DNA from: Verrucomicrobiota bacterium
Lineage (GTDB): Bacteria > Auribacterota > JABMQX01 > JAFGEW01
Direction of reading: 5' to 3'
Assembly: GCA_016931415.1 (NCBI GenBank)
Contig: JAFGEW010000017.1
Coordinates: 1-33,539, forward strand
DNA: 33,539 nt
Below are positions 13,779 to 23,800 of this stretch, one piece after another; position 1 is the first letter of the stretch; each line of letters begins with the position of its first letter. Both the position numbers and the translations under genes were made by a program. The notes beneath the pieces were generated by a model, which searched no databases, was not told the DNA's origin, and saw only the letters and a list, made by a program, of their open reading frames with translations.

Positions 13779-16556
13779 ATGGACGTTGACGCATTTCTCG
13801 ACGAGGTCCGGTCATCGCCCGAATACGCCGGGCAGATCGCCTACGTGCGCGAGATTGTGGCGCGGCCAGCCGAGTACGGCGAGACACGCCAGCCGCTTCA
13901 CCCGCGCGTCCGCCGCATGCTCGAGCAACGCGGCATCGAGCGGCTTTACAGCCACCAGGCGCAGGCCGTCGACCTCGTGCGCGCGGGCGGAGACGTGCTC
14001 GTCGTCACGGGCACGGCGTCGGGCAAGACGCTGTGCTACGTGCTGCCCGTACTCGAGATGCTGCTCGACACGCCGGACGCACGCGCGCTCATGGTCTTCC
14101 CGACGAAGGCCCTTTGCCAGGACCAGTTCAAGGGGCTTTCCAGTTCGCTCGAGGGTGCCGGGGCCAGCAACGTGTCTGCGGGTGTCTACGACGGCGACAC
14201 GCCGGGCGCGCTGCGGCGCAAGCTGCGAGACAAGGCGTCCATCATCCTGACGAATCCCGAGATGCTCCACGCCGGGCTCATGGCACAGCACGCGCGGTGG
14301 GCGGAGTTCCTGTCGCGGCTGCGCTTTCTCGTGCTCGACGAGCTGCACGTCTACAGCGGCATCTTCGGTTCCAACATGTCGAACGTGCTGCGGCGCTTCC
14401 AGCGGCTGTGCGCGCACTATGGCTCGGCGCCGCAGATCGTCGCGTGCTCGGCCACGATCGGCAATCCGAAGGAGCTCGCAGAGGCGCTGACGGGCCGTGC
14501 ATTCGACGTGGTCGATGCCGACGGCAGCCCGCGCGGCAAGCGGACGTACGTGTTCTGGAACCCACCGCGTATCCGCGCCACGGACTGGCGCTCGCGGCGC
14601 AGCGCGAACGTCGAGGCGCACGAGGTCATGGCCCGCCTCATCGAGCACGGCGTGCCGACGATCACGTTCTCGAAGGCCAAGATGACGGCCGAGATGATTC
14701 ATCGCTACGTGAGCGAGACGCTGCGCGAGGAGGCGCCGCACCTCGCGGGCAAGGTGACGGCCTATCGCGGCGGCTATCTGCCCGAGGAGCGGCGCGAGAT
14801 CGAGCGGCGGCTGTTCGACGGCGAGCTGCTCGGCGTGAGCACGACGCGTGCGCTCGAGCTGGGCATCGATGTCGGCGCGCTCGAGGCGAGCATCATCGTC
14901 GGCTATCCCGGCACGCTCGCGAGCTTCTTCCAGCAGGCGGGCCGCGCGGGCCGGCGAGACGCCGACGCGCTCGTCGTGCTCGTTGGGCTCGACACGACCG
15001 TGAACCAATACGTCATGAGCCATCCGGACTACCTGTTCGGCCGCTTGATCGAGCAGGCGGTGATCGACCCCGACAATCCGTACGTCGTGCTCAATCACCT
15101 GCGCTGCGCGACGCACGAGCTGCCGCTGCTTGACGAGCGGTCGGACGCGTTCGGCCCGCACGCGGGCACCGTGCTCGGCATCCTCGAGGGGAATGGCAAG
15201 GTCAAACGCATCGGCGAGGCATGGTATCACGCCGCATCGGAGACACCGCAGCATGAGGTGTCGCTACGCACGTACTCGGACGCGAACGTCTTGATCGAAG
15301 ACGTTGACACGGGCGGCGTGCTTGGGCAGGTCGACAAGTACGACGCGCCGCCGATTCTGCATCCCGAGGCGATCTACATGCACCGCGGCGAGACGTACCG
15401 CGTCCTCGAGCTCGACCTGGAGCGCAACATCGCACGCGTCAAGCGAGAGGAGGTCGATTACTACACCCAGGCCATCGGCGGCACCGATGTGCACCACGTC
15501 GACCACTGTTTGCGCTCGAAACCGTTCGGCACGGGCACGGCGTCGTGGGGCGAGGTGACCGCCTACTTCCGCAGCGAGTTGTACGAGAAGATCCACTTCT
15601 ACTCGCTCGACGCGATCTCTCAGCACGGGCTGAGCTTGCCGACGTTCGCTCTCGACACGATGGCGCTGTGGCTCGTTCCGCCCGAGCCGCTCATGGAGCA
15701 GGTGCGCGCCGCGGGGCTTGACGTGCACAGCGGACTGCGCGGTATCGGCTACGCAACGCGCATGCTGCTGCCGCTTTTCATGACGTGCGATACGCTCGAC
15801 TTCTCGCACTCGATCGGCGCGGTCAACGCGCCGTGGAACGCGATCTTTGTCTACGAGCGCACTCCGCTCGGACTCGGCTTCACTGAGAAGGCCTACGACC
15901 GGCTTCACAGCATCATGCCCGCCGTGCTCGATACGGTCGTCCACTGCCCGTGCGAGGACGGCTGCCCGTGCTGCGTCGGCAAGCCGTTGCGGCAGTACAC
16001 CACGTGGAACGTCGAGCGCGGCGAGGCATCCGTGCCGTCAAAGCAGTCGTCGCTCCTCATTCTTAAGGGGTTGCTCCACGACGGTTCGAATCTGGACCGG
16101 CCGGACACGTGCGCGTTGACCGACTCAGACGCGGGCGAACGCGTGAAGCTCGAACAGGCGCTCAAGCGTCGGCTCGAGCGGATGCGCGAGCCGACGGTCT
16201 TTCACCCGATCGAGCCGAAGGTGCCGACGGCGTTCCCCAAGCCGGAGGATGAGACGACGCTCAGTCAGACCGACGCGGCTCGTCGGGCCGAACGCCGCCG
16301 CTCGTTCGCCAAGGAGCTGCGCAAGCGGACGGCGAAGCACATTCCGACGGACAAGCTCTCGCCGCATGCGAGCGCCGCTCCTTTGCCGCCGCGCATGAGG
16401 CTGAGAAGCGCCAAGCCGCCGTCGCACTTCCCGGGCGGGCCTGAGGTGCGCGAGGAGAAGGCGGCCGCCGACAGCACACCCGCCGAGCCGATCAAGGCAG
16501 GCGACGCAATCGCCGCCAGGGCACGCCGTCTCAAGCGGCGGAAGCCGGAACACTGA
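13779..16556 (+). CDS. YprA/MrfA-like DEAH-type helicase with DUF1998 and long basic tail (paralogue 1)
   Basis: 925 aa, superfamily 2. Motifs: Q-like YSHQAQAV (57-64), Walker A TGTASGKT (77-84), FPTKALCQD, TNPEML, DELH (187-190), SATIGNP (224-230), VSTTRALELGIDVG and QQAGRAGRR (385-393). The C-terminal DUF1998 region has LPLFMTCDTLD and a Cys cluster HCPCEDGCPCC (Cys723, 725, 729, 731, 732), a probable zinc site. In B. subtilis MrfA is a 3'-5' helicase in mitomycin C repair. After about residue 760 it has a 160-residue Arg/Lys/Pro-rich tail absent from its paralogue at 18247 and beyond the usual ~750 aa. ATG 13779 lacks a clear ribosome site and is 22 bp after the kinase-like gene, suggesting coupling. 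It converges with the phosphoesterase gene, 11 bp away. Confidence 0.9.
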   Translation: MDVDAFLDEVRSSPEYAGQIAYVREIVARPAEYGETRQPLHPRVRRMLEQRGIERLYSHQAQAVDLVRAGGDVLVVTGTASGKTLCYVLPVLEMLLDTPDARALMVFPTKALCQDQFKGLSSSLEGAGASNVSAGVYDGDTPGALRRKLRDKASIILTNPEMLHAGLMAQHARWAEFLSRLRFLVLDELHVYSGIFGSNMSNVLRRFQRLCAHYGSAPQIVACSATIGNPKELAEALTGRAFDVVDADGSPRGKRTYVFWNPPRIRATDWRSRRSANVEAHEVMARLIEHGVPTITFSKAKMTAEMIHRYVSETLREEAPHLAGKVTAYRGGYLPEERREIERRLFDGELLGVSTTRALELGIDVGALEASIIVGYPGTLASFFQQAGRAGRRDADALVVLVGLDTTVNQYVMSHPDYLFGRLIEQAVIDPDNPYVVLNHLRCATHELPLLDERSDAFGPHAGTVLGILEGNGKVKRIGEAWYHAASETPQHEVSLRTYSDANVLIEDVDTGGVLGQVDKYDAPPILHPEAIYMHRGETYRVLELDLERNIARVKREEVDYYTQAIGGTDVHHVDHCLRSKPFGTGTASWGEVTAYFRSELYEKIHFYSLDAISQHGLSLPTFALDTMALWLVPPEPLMEQVRAAGLDVHSGLRGIGYATRMLLPLFMTCDTLDFSHSIGAVNAPWNAIFVYERTPLGLGFTEKAYDRLHSIMPAVLDTVVHCPCEDGCPCCVGKPLRQYTTWNVERGEASVPSKQSSLLILKGLLHDGSNLDRPDTCALTDSDAGERVKLEQALKRRLERMREPTVFHPIEPKVPTAFPKPEDETTLSQTDAARRAERRRSFAKELRKRTAKHIPTDKLSPHASAAPLPPRMRLRSAKPPSHFPGGPEVREEKAAADSTPAEPIKAGDAIAARARRLKRRKPEH

Positions 16557-16567
16557 GATCCCCGGCG

Positions 16568-18043
16568 CTACAATCTGTTGGCGCCTCGCGGGTCGATGAG
16601 GACGTCATCGAGGTTGGCGTCGCAGCCAAGCTCGCGCAGGAAGCGGAGCGCGGGCGCAAGCTCGCCGATCTGTGCAAGACTGTGCGCGTCGCTGCCGAGC
16701 ACGAACTTGACGCCGGCGTCGAGACACATGCGGAAGAAACGGTGCGGCGGCGTGTTCCCTTGGCAGTTGATCTCGGCGGCAACGCCATGTTCGCGCAGCA
16801 GGTCGACTGCGGGCGAAAACAGCCGCTCGGGCGTCTCGACCTTCGCACGGTGGAAGATTCGGAACGGATGCGCGAGCGCCTGAATGCCGGACGCGGCAAA
16901 GCGCTGCAGCATGGAGAGAAACTCGTCCGCCATGCGTCCGGCATCGGGCGCCGGTTGTTTGAGCTCAGGCAGGGTGTGCATGGCGCCCAAGAGGAAACCT
17001 GCGTGCGGCCGGTCGGCCTCACGAAGCAGCGGCCGTCCCCCATTGTCACAGTCAACCTCGAAGCCGATGTGCGCCGCGTCGAGGTGCAAACGCGTCGCGG
17101 TCAAGAACTCGGGGACGCGTGATTCCTCGTCGCGGGCGCTCTCGATACCGTCGCGACACCACGCGCCTCTCGCGCAGTCGCTTCTCGCAAAATAGAGACC
17201 GTGCGTGTGCTCGGCGATCCCGACGCCAGCCAGCCCGAAATCGGTGGCAAGCGCGGGGATGCGGTCCGCCACGATGTCGTCGGCGCAGTAGGCGAACTGC
17301 GTATGGACATGGCAGTCGATCAGGCCGAGGCGTTCGGCCATCTTGAGCTCGTGGCGCGTCACGCGCACGTCCTTCCCGTCGATCTCGACCTCGAGGAACG
17401 GGAACGGCGGCTCGCAGAGCGCGGGCGCTGTAAGGAACTGCATGCCCTGACGCTCGACGAGATCGAGGCCCTCGTGCCAGTGCCCGCCGACGGCGAGCAG
17501 GGCGCCGACCTCGCGCATCGTGGCGATCACCTCATCGGCGTTGACGAGGTTGACCGGACAGGCGGTCGTGCCCGGCGGGAAGAGAGGCACATGCTGGAAC
17601 AGCACCGATGGCCCCGAGTACTTGTGGTGCCCCCCGCGCATGCGCTGCAGATCGCGCGGCGTGCGGCGTGCGTTGTAGTCCGGCTCTTCGGGATCGACGA
17701 AGGCGATATAGCGGGCGCCTTTCACATCGACGATATCGGCCGGCCGCCGGAAGATGCGGTAGAAGGCGTACGGATCGAGGTCGTGGTTGCCGGGGATGGC
17801 AAGGTACGGGCAGTCCAGCGTGTCGACAATGGCGCGGACCTGCTCGGTGCGCTCGACGGCGTCGGCCGCTGCGCCGTCGTCGATGAGGTCGCCGGCCAGA
17901 AGCACGATGTCGGGCTTGATAAGCTGGTTGATACGCCCCACGGCACGCCGGAGCAGCAGCGCGCCGATATCGCCGCGTCGAGGACGATCGGTCTCGCGCG
18001 TGGTCACGTGCGGGTCGGCTATGACGACGAAGCGTTGACGCAT
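16568..18043 (-). CDS. Metallophosphoesterase-PHP fusion protein
   Basis: 491 aa, two metallo-hydrolase domains. Residues 1-235 are a calcineurin-like phosphoesterase: ADPHV (Asp10, His12), AGDLIDD (Asp52), GNHD (85-88), FQHVPL (His151) and GHWH (187-190). Residues 236-491 are a PHP domain: IDCHVHT (Asp243, His245, His247), IAEHTHG (Glu278, His279), FEVD (Glu329), GAMHT (His356), LAHPF (His392) and GSDAH (Asp452, His454). Both metal sites look complete. The C-terminal half resembles histidinol-phosphatase-type PHP proteins. ATG 18043 has GGAGG nearby; the open frame to 18148 has no support. It lies between two helicase paralogues on the opposite strand. It could be a phosphatase, a cyclic-nucleotide esterase or a nuclease; I cannot decide. 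Confidence 0.88.
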   Translation of the reverse strand: MRQRFVVIADPHVTTRETDRPRRGDIGALLLRRAVGRINQLIKPDIVLLAGDLIDDGAAADAVERTEQVRAIVDTLDCPYLAIPGNHDLDPYAFYRIFRRPADIVDVKGARYIAFVDPEEPDYNARRTPRDLQRMRGGHHKYSGPSVLFQHVPLFPPGTTACPVNLVNADEVIATMREVGALLAVGGHWHEGLDLVERQGMQFLTAPALCEPPFPFLEVEIDGKDVRVTRHELKMAERLGLIDCHVHTQFAYCADDIVADRIPALATDFGLAGVGIAEHTHGLYFARSDCARGAWCRDGIESARDEESRVPEFLTATRLHLDAAHIGFEVDCDNGGRPLLREADRPHAGFLLGAMHTLPELKQPAPDAGRMADEFLSMLQRFAASGIQALAHPFRIFHRAKVETPERLFSPAVDLLREHGVAAEINCQGNTPPHRFFRMCLDAGVKFVLGSDAHSLAQIGELAPALRFLRELGCDANLDDVLIDPRGANRL

Positions 18044-18210
18044 AGAATCCTCCGCGGCGTTCTCGCCGGGGCGCGCCGGGCACGCGAGCGTGTGCCGACA
18101 CCATGCAGGCTGCGGCCGCCCAGCCGTCGAACGCAGGGGCTTATACACTGGATCTGCGCATGGTTCAAGGACGGAGGGCGGCCGTCGAGGTTCGACGCCT
18201 TGCCGAACCT

Positions 18211-18240
18211 TTGTACAGGCCCGGCGGTCTGGGGTAGAAT
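18211..18240 (+). promoter_or_regulatory. Candidate promoter giving a near-leaderless helicase mRNA
   Basis: TTGTAC (18211-18216), 18 bp, TAGAAT (18235-18240, 5 of 6 to consensus). The start codon is at 18247, where transcription would be expected to begin. No ribosome-binding site lies between. Confidence 0.4.
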
Positions 18241-18246
18241 GGCCGC

Positions 18247-20583
18247 ATGGAGGCCAGGACTTTTCTCGAACGCGTGCGGCGCCTCAACTTCTACTCGGAC
18301 CAGGTGGCGCACGTCAAACTGCTGCCCGAGCGCCCCGCCGTGTACGGGGCGCTGCGCGATGGACTTGCGCCTGCCGTCGAGGCAGCGTTGCGGCGCCAGG
18401 GCATCGGCCTGCTCTATCGCCACCAGGCCGATGCGATCGAGCACCTGCGCGCCGGGCGCAACGTGGTGGTCGTCACCGGCACGGCGAGCGGCAAGACGCT
18501 CTGCTACCTCGTGCCCGTCGTCGAGCGGCTCATCGCCGAACCATCGGCGACGATGCTGTTCATCTATCCGACCAAGGCGCTTGCGCAAGACCAGCTCCGC
18601 GGGCTCGGCGCGTTCCAGCGCCCCGAGGAGCAGCGCGCCTTCCTCGCCGGAACATACGACGGCGACACGCCGTCCACGCTGCGGCGCAAGCTGCGCGATG
18701 CCGGCAACGTGATTCTCACCAATCCCGACATGCTCCACCAAGGCATCCTGCCGCATCACGCCCGGTGGAACCGCTTCTTCACGCATCTGCGCACCATCGT
18801 CATCGACGAGGTGCACGCCTATCGCGGCGTGTTCGGGTCGCACCTGGCCAACGTGCTGCGTCGGCTGCGACGCATCTGCCGCCACTACGGCTCGACGCCG
18901 CAGTTCGTCTGCTGCTCGGCCACCATCGGCAACCCGCAGGCGCACGCCGAGCGCATCGTGGGCGAGCCGATGACGCTCGTGGCCAACGACGGCTCGCCGC
19001 GCGGGCCGAAACACTTCGTGCTCTGGAACCCGCCGCCGATCGAGACCGCAGCACGGGGGCAGTCAGAAAGCTGGCGCGTCGGCGGCGACCGCCGCAGCCC
19101 GCTCTGGGAAGCCGTGCACCTCATGACCGCGCTCGTAAAAGAGGGCGTGCAGACCATCGCCTTTGTGCGCACGCGGCTCGCCGCCGAGATCCTGTTCAAG
19201 AATGCACGCGACCTGCTGCGGCCCGTGTCGAAAAAGCTTTCCGAATCGATTCATGCCTATCGCGGCGGCTATCTGCCCGAGGAGCGTCGCAAGATCGAGC
19301 ACAAGCTCGTGAGCAAGGAGATCCTCGGCGTGGCGAGCACGAACGCGCTCGAGCTCGGCATCGACATCGGCACGCTGGACGCCTGCATCATGGTCGGCTA
19401 CCCGGGCACGATCGCCAGCCTGTGGCAGCAGACTGGGCGCGCGGGGCGCGGGCTCGAGGACGCGGTGACGTTTCTCGTCGGCCAGAACTCGCCCATCGAC
19501 CAGTACCTCATGACGCATTCCGACTACCTCTTTGCGCAGAACCCGGAGCAGGCGGTTGTCGATCCGGACAACCCGCACATCGTCATCGGCCACATTAAGT
19601 GCGCCATGTTCGAGCTGCCGCTCAGCGACGCGGATGCGGCGCTCTTCGGCCCGTACACCGGCGTCGTGCTCGAGCTGCTCGAGGAAGACGAGGCCGCGCG
19701 CCACATTGACGGGCACTGGTACTGGGCGCGCTCGGAGTACCCGGCCGCCGACGTACACCTGCGCAACATCGCCGGGCCGGTTTACACCATTCAGGATGAA
19801 AGCGAGGGCGAGCGCGTGATCGGCACGATGGATGAGATCAGCGCGCTCTCGCAGCTCCACGATCACGCCGTCTACCTCCACGCAGCCGAGACGTACTTCG
19901 TCAACCAGCTCGACCTCGAACAGAAGATCGTCCGCGTCGAGAAACGCGACCTCGACTACTACACGCAGTCCGTGCAGGTCTCGCAGATCCGAATCGACGA
20001 GGTCGAGGAGGAGACCGCCTGGCGGGGCGCCGCGCTCGGCTTCGGCGATGTGACCGTGACGACGACGATCCCGATGTTCAAGAAGATCCGGTTCCACTCG
20101 CGCGACAGCCTTGGATTCGAGCGGCTCGAGCTGCCGCCGCAGGAGTTGGAAACCGTAGCCATGTGGTTCAGCCCGCCTGAGTCCGTCGTCGAGCTGCTGA
20201 AGTCGCAAGACCTGCTCGTCGGTGAGGCACTCATCGGCATCGCCAACGTGCTCGTCGAGGTGGCGCCCATCTACGTCATGTGCGACACGCGCGACATCGG
20301 CACGGTGGTCGATGCAAGCTGCCTGGGCCGCGACGCGTTGTTCCTGCACGACCGCTATCCGGGCGGAATGGGTTACGCGCGCCGCTGTCTCGACGCGATC
20401 GACGACCTGATGCGAACCATCCTCACCGTCATCCGCGAGTGCGGCTGTGAGGACGGCTGCCCCTCATGCGTCGGCGCCGCCGTGCCGCCGTTTGCCATGA
20501 CCGACCTCGACTCCGCCGTCCGCGGCCGCATCCCCAACAAGGAAGCCGCCCGCGTTCTGCTCGAAGCGCTGCTGGAGCAGTAG
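18247..20583 (+). CDS. YprA/MrfA-like DEAH-type helicase with DUF1998 (paralogue 2)
   Basis: 778 aa, close to the usual length of MrfA. Motifs: LYRHQADAI, Walker A TGTASGKT (77-84), YPTKALAQDQ, TNPDML, DEVH (187-190), SATIGNP (224-230), ASTNALELGIDIG and QQTGRAGRG. DUF1998 follows with APIYVMCDTRD, HDRYPGGMGYARR and the Cys cluster ECGCEDGCPSC (Cys732, 734, 738, 741). The first 230 residues align with the helicase at 13779 with no gap: Walker A, DEXH and SAT fall at identical residue numbers. That shows common descent by duplication. It lacks the long basic tail. It has its own candidate promoter and is divergent from the metallophosphoesterase-PHP gene, so it may be expressed separately from paralogue 1. 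A role in DNA repair is inferred from the family. Confidence 0.9.
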   Translation: MEARTFLERVRRLNFYSDQVAHVKLLPERPAVYGALRDGLAPAVEAALRRQGIGLLYRHQADAIEHLRAGRNVVVVTGTASGKTLCYLVPVVERLIAEPSATMLFIYPTKALAQDQLRGLGAFQRPEEQRAFLAGTYDGDTPSTLRRKLRDAGNVILTNPDMLHQGILPHHARWNRFFTHLRTIVIDEVHAYRGVFGSHLANVLRRLRRICRHYGSTPQFVCCSATIGNPQAHAERIVGEPMTLVANDGSPRGPKHFVLWNPPPIETAARGQSESWRVGGDRRSPLWEAVHLMTALVKEGVQTIAFVRTRLAAEILFKNARDLLRPVSKKLSESIHAYRGGYLPEERRKIEHKLVSKEILGVASTNALELGIDIGTLDACIMVGYPGTIASLWQQTGRAGRGLEDAVTFLVGQNSPIDQYLMTHSDYLFAQNPEQAVVDPDNPHIVIGHIKCAMFELPLSDADAALFGPYTGVVLELLEEDEAARHIDGHWYWARSEYPAADVHLRNIAGPVYTIQDESEGERVIGTMDEISALSQLHDHAVYLHAAETYFVNQLDLEQKIVRVEKRDLDYYTQSVQVSQIRIDEVEEETAWRGAALGFGDVTVTTTIPMFKKIRFHSRDSLGFERLELPPQELETVAMWFSPPESVVELLKSQDLLVGEALIGIANVLVEVAPIYVMCDTRDIGTVVDASCLGRDALFLHDRYPGGMGYARRCLDAIDDLMRTILTVIRECGCEDGCPSCVGAAVPPFAMTDLDSAVRGRIPNKEAARVLLEALLEQ

Positions 20584-20612
20584 CCAGGCCGTTGCGGGCA
20601 AGGCAGTGCATC

Positions 20613-20641
20613 TTGACCCGGGGGCGCACCCAGTGTATAGT
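20613..20641 (+). promoter_or_regulatory. Strong sigma70-type promoter before the exported-protein block
   Basis: TTGACC (20613-20618), 17 bp, TATAGT (20636-20641): 5 of 6 matches in each box. The same two hexamers with the same spacing stand before the cytochrome gene (30783-30811). Transcription would start near 20648, leaving about 170 nt of leader. Confidence 0.6.
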
Positions 20642-20818
20642 ATGTAGAGGGTGTGCAGCGCTCGGGGGCTCTGCGCGCCGGCAATGTTCCCTGCCAGTGT
20701 GTGTGTGCGGACTCGGAGGCAAAGTCATGCGTCGGGTGCACACCAGGACCGGGGTGTTCGGTAGCCTCGGGCCGAGACCGGCTGCACAATGCGCAGGGAG
20801 TGGAGGAAAGGATTGGTG
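20642..20818 (+). other. Long structured 5' leader of the 20819 gene
   Basis: About 170 nt between the predicted transcription start and ATG 20819. Nested stems are visible: GAGGC 20716-20720 with GCCTC 20764-20768, enclosing ACACC 20740-20744 with GGTGT 20753-20757. A GGCAAAG string sits at the foot of the outer stem and GGTAGCC at its other side. The parts recall, but do not match, the second half of a c-di-GMP-I riboswitch; the first GCAAACC half is not found. Ribosome site GGAGG at about 20802-20806. Confidence 0.35.
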
Positions 20819-23800
20819 ATGGAGCGGATTGCTGTGCTGCGCTGTGGAATCGTGTCTTTCATCGCATCGTGCGTCTGTGCCGGGATGATCTTCGGCGCCC
20901 CAAGCGCACATGCGACCGACCCGACTGACCTCGATGTGCCACTCATCGAGCGGACACCGCGCTATGACTACGACGCGACGAAGAATGACCCCGCGCCGGG
21001 CGACACGGTCACGTTTCACGGCCACGTCAAGCTCTGGGGTACCTCGGGGCTATCGTCCGTCGCCTACCGGTGGGAACTCGACGGGGAGGAGCTGAGCAGC
21101 GGCACGATGACCAACTTGGCTGCCGGCGAGGAGCGCGTGCTGACCCAGACCTGGACGTGGCAGAGTGACCGGCACACGGTCAAGCTGATCGTCGATCCAG
21201 CCAATGCGATCGCCGAACGCAGCGAGACGAACAACTCGGTCGAGGACTACACCGACGGGATCATTGTCGGGTTCTGGGTCGAGCAATCGGTTTACGACTA
21301 CTTCCACCAGTATCAGAACGAGCTGGGTGACGGGGCCAACTCGTGGCAGGACTGGGCGCAGCGCCAGATCAGGAAATGGAACTCGATGTGCCCGGTGGCG
21401 GTCTGGGACATCTCGCCCGACGGCGTACTCGACCGGTTCCGGCTCGACAAGATCGTCGTCGTGGCTGACGGTGCTCTGCCGCTCAATGGCGGCCTGGCGA
21501 CCAACCACCCCGACCTGTCGGACAGGACCGTAGACCTCATGTGGGGGTTCCCGGCGACGCTGCTTGGCGGGAGCATGTACTCGAACCACACGAGCACGAG
21601 CGAGACGAACGCTTTCTACATCGAGCAGTCGCTGCTGCACGAGCTCGGCCACGCCCGCTACCTGATCGACAGCTACGGGTTCGATACTCACAACACGTCG
21701 AGCCATCACTCGGTGCAGATCTACGAGGGGAGCACGTACGTTGCGGGGAGCAGCTACATGCCGTTCCTGGCGTGGGGAGAAGTGCTCTACTACAACAAGA
21801 GCGGCGGCGTGATGAGCGGCCCGTATGGGTTCAACTGGTCGCCGTACGAGGCTGGGGCGCTCAACCTGATTGCCGGGCTGCGCGCCTCGGAGGGCAACTA
21901 CAACTCCCCGGGCAACATCGGCGTGTTCCTTCAGGACCTGCCTCAGAACAACCACCTGCGCATCATCGACCACCACCTGCGGCCGCGCGCCGGCGCCAAC
22001 GTGCGCATCTACAACGCCGTGAGCGGCCCGGGCTGGTACGGCAAGACGTTCGACAACACCTACGACCAGGAGTATACGGCTGACGCGAACGGCTACATCA
22101 ACCTGCCGCGCAACCCGTTCAACCCTGGCGGCACGATCACGCACACCTACGGGCTGGCCAATGGGGTGATGATCCTGCGCATCTCGCACAACGGTCAGAT
22201 CTGGTACCGGTTCGTCGAGGTGAGCGACTTCAACATCGAGTACTGGAAGGGCAACACGCAGCACGCGTACTACACGGAGACCTTCGAGGGCATCGAGGGT
22301 CCTGACCTCGACGGCGACGGCCTGCCCGACGAGTGGGAGATGATCTGGTTTGGGGACATGACGCACGGCCCTGCCGGCGACGATGATACGGGCGGCGCCG
22401 ACGGGCTGACCAACCTCGAGGAATACCAGCATGGCACCGACCCGGCCAATCCTGACACGGACGGCGACGGCCTGCTCGACGGCACCGAAGTGCATACGCA
22501 CGGCACGGATCCCCTCGACCCCGACAGCGACGGCGACACGATGTTCGACGGCTTCGAGGTCGACAACGGGTTCGCGCCGCTGGACTTCACCGACGGCTCG
22601 CGTGACCGCGACGGCGACCGGCTACTCAACGCCGAAGAGTCTGCCTGGGGATCCGACCCGCTCGATGCAGCGTCGCCGAGCGTGCTTTGGGTCGATGACG
22701 ATAACGCGGGCGATCCTGCTCAGGACGGCTCGTTCGCCCATCCTTATTCGAGCGTTCAGACGGCGATCACGGCTGCCGTGCCACCGGCGATTGTCCGAGT
22801 ACTGCCGGGCTATTACACGGAGCAGGTCTCTCCCCTGAGCAGTGTGTGGCTCATCGGCTCAGGAGCCGAGTCGACCACCATCGACTCCCAAGACACGCGT
22901 GAGACGATTCTGGCCGACGGTGTGAGCAACGTTGTGGTCGCGGACTTCGCCCTTACCTCGGGCGGCGCGGGCTATACGGCGCTTCGTTCCATTTTCTCGA
23001 CGATGACCGTGCGCAACTGCGTCGCCACCGGGAGCGCCAGCGGCTTCGGCGTCGGCCAGACAGGTGCCCTGACTGTCGCCAGCTGCGTCGCCTATGACAA
23101 CGCACTCCGCGGCATTTGGCAGAGCGGCGAGGCGAGTCTGACGGTTGTCAACACCACGATTGTCAACAACGGGCAGAATGGCCTTGTGCGCTGGGGTACG
23201 GGCACTGTCACGATCGTCGGCACGGTCATCTCGGGCAGCGACGACGACGTGAGCGGATCGAGCATCGCGGCGGCCTACTGCAACATCGGCGACGGCACGT
23301 TTGCCGGCTCGAATGGCAACATCTCGGCTGATCCACTGTTCGTCGATCCGGTCGCGGGCGACTTCCGCCTGCTGCCCGGCTCCCCATGCATCGACGCCGG
23401 CACGAGCACCTTCGACGGGGCCCCCGCTGGCCCCGGCAAACCGGCGGGCATCGTGCCCACGACGGATCTTGAGCGCTTCGCGCGATGGGATGATCCCGCC
23501 ACGATCAACACGGGCGGCGGCAACCATACCTATTACGACATAGGCGCCTACGAATACTGCCCGGACACGGATGCCGACGGCCTGCCCGACTCGACGGAAA
23601 CGGACACGGGCACGTACGGCGGCTACGACAACGTGGGCACAGACCCGAACAATCCCGACACGGACGGCGACACGTCCATCGATGGCGACGAGATCGCCGC
23701 CGGCACGGATCCGTTTGACCCAGCCTCGCTTTTCAAGGTCACGGACACGACGCTCGACGAGCCGGCGCGGACTGCGTGCGAGATTACGTGGACCGTCGAG

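Noticed and set aside
16557-16585. GGCGC...GCGCC as a shared terminator between convergent genes
   Set aside because: Only 5 bp of stem with a 12-nt loop and no T-run; it overlaps the end of the phosphoesterase gene.
22306-22640. DNA-level tandem repeat in the TSP3 region
   Set aside because: The Asp/Gly-rich codons make it look repetitive, but units vary in length and sequence; it is explained by the protein repeats.
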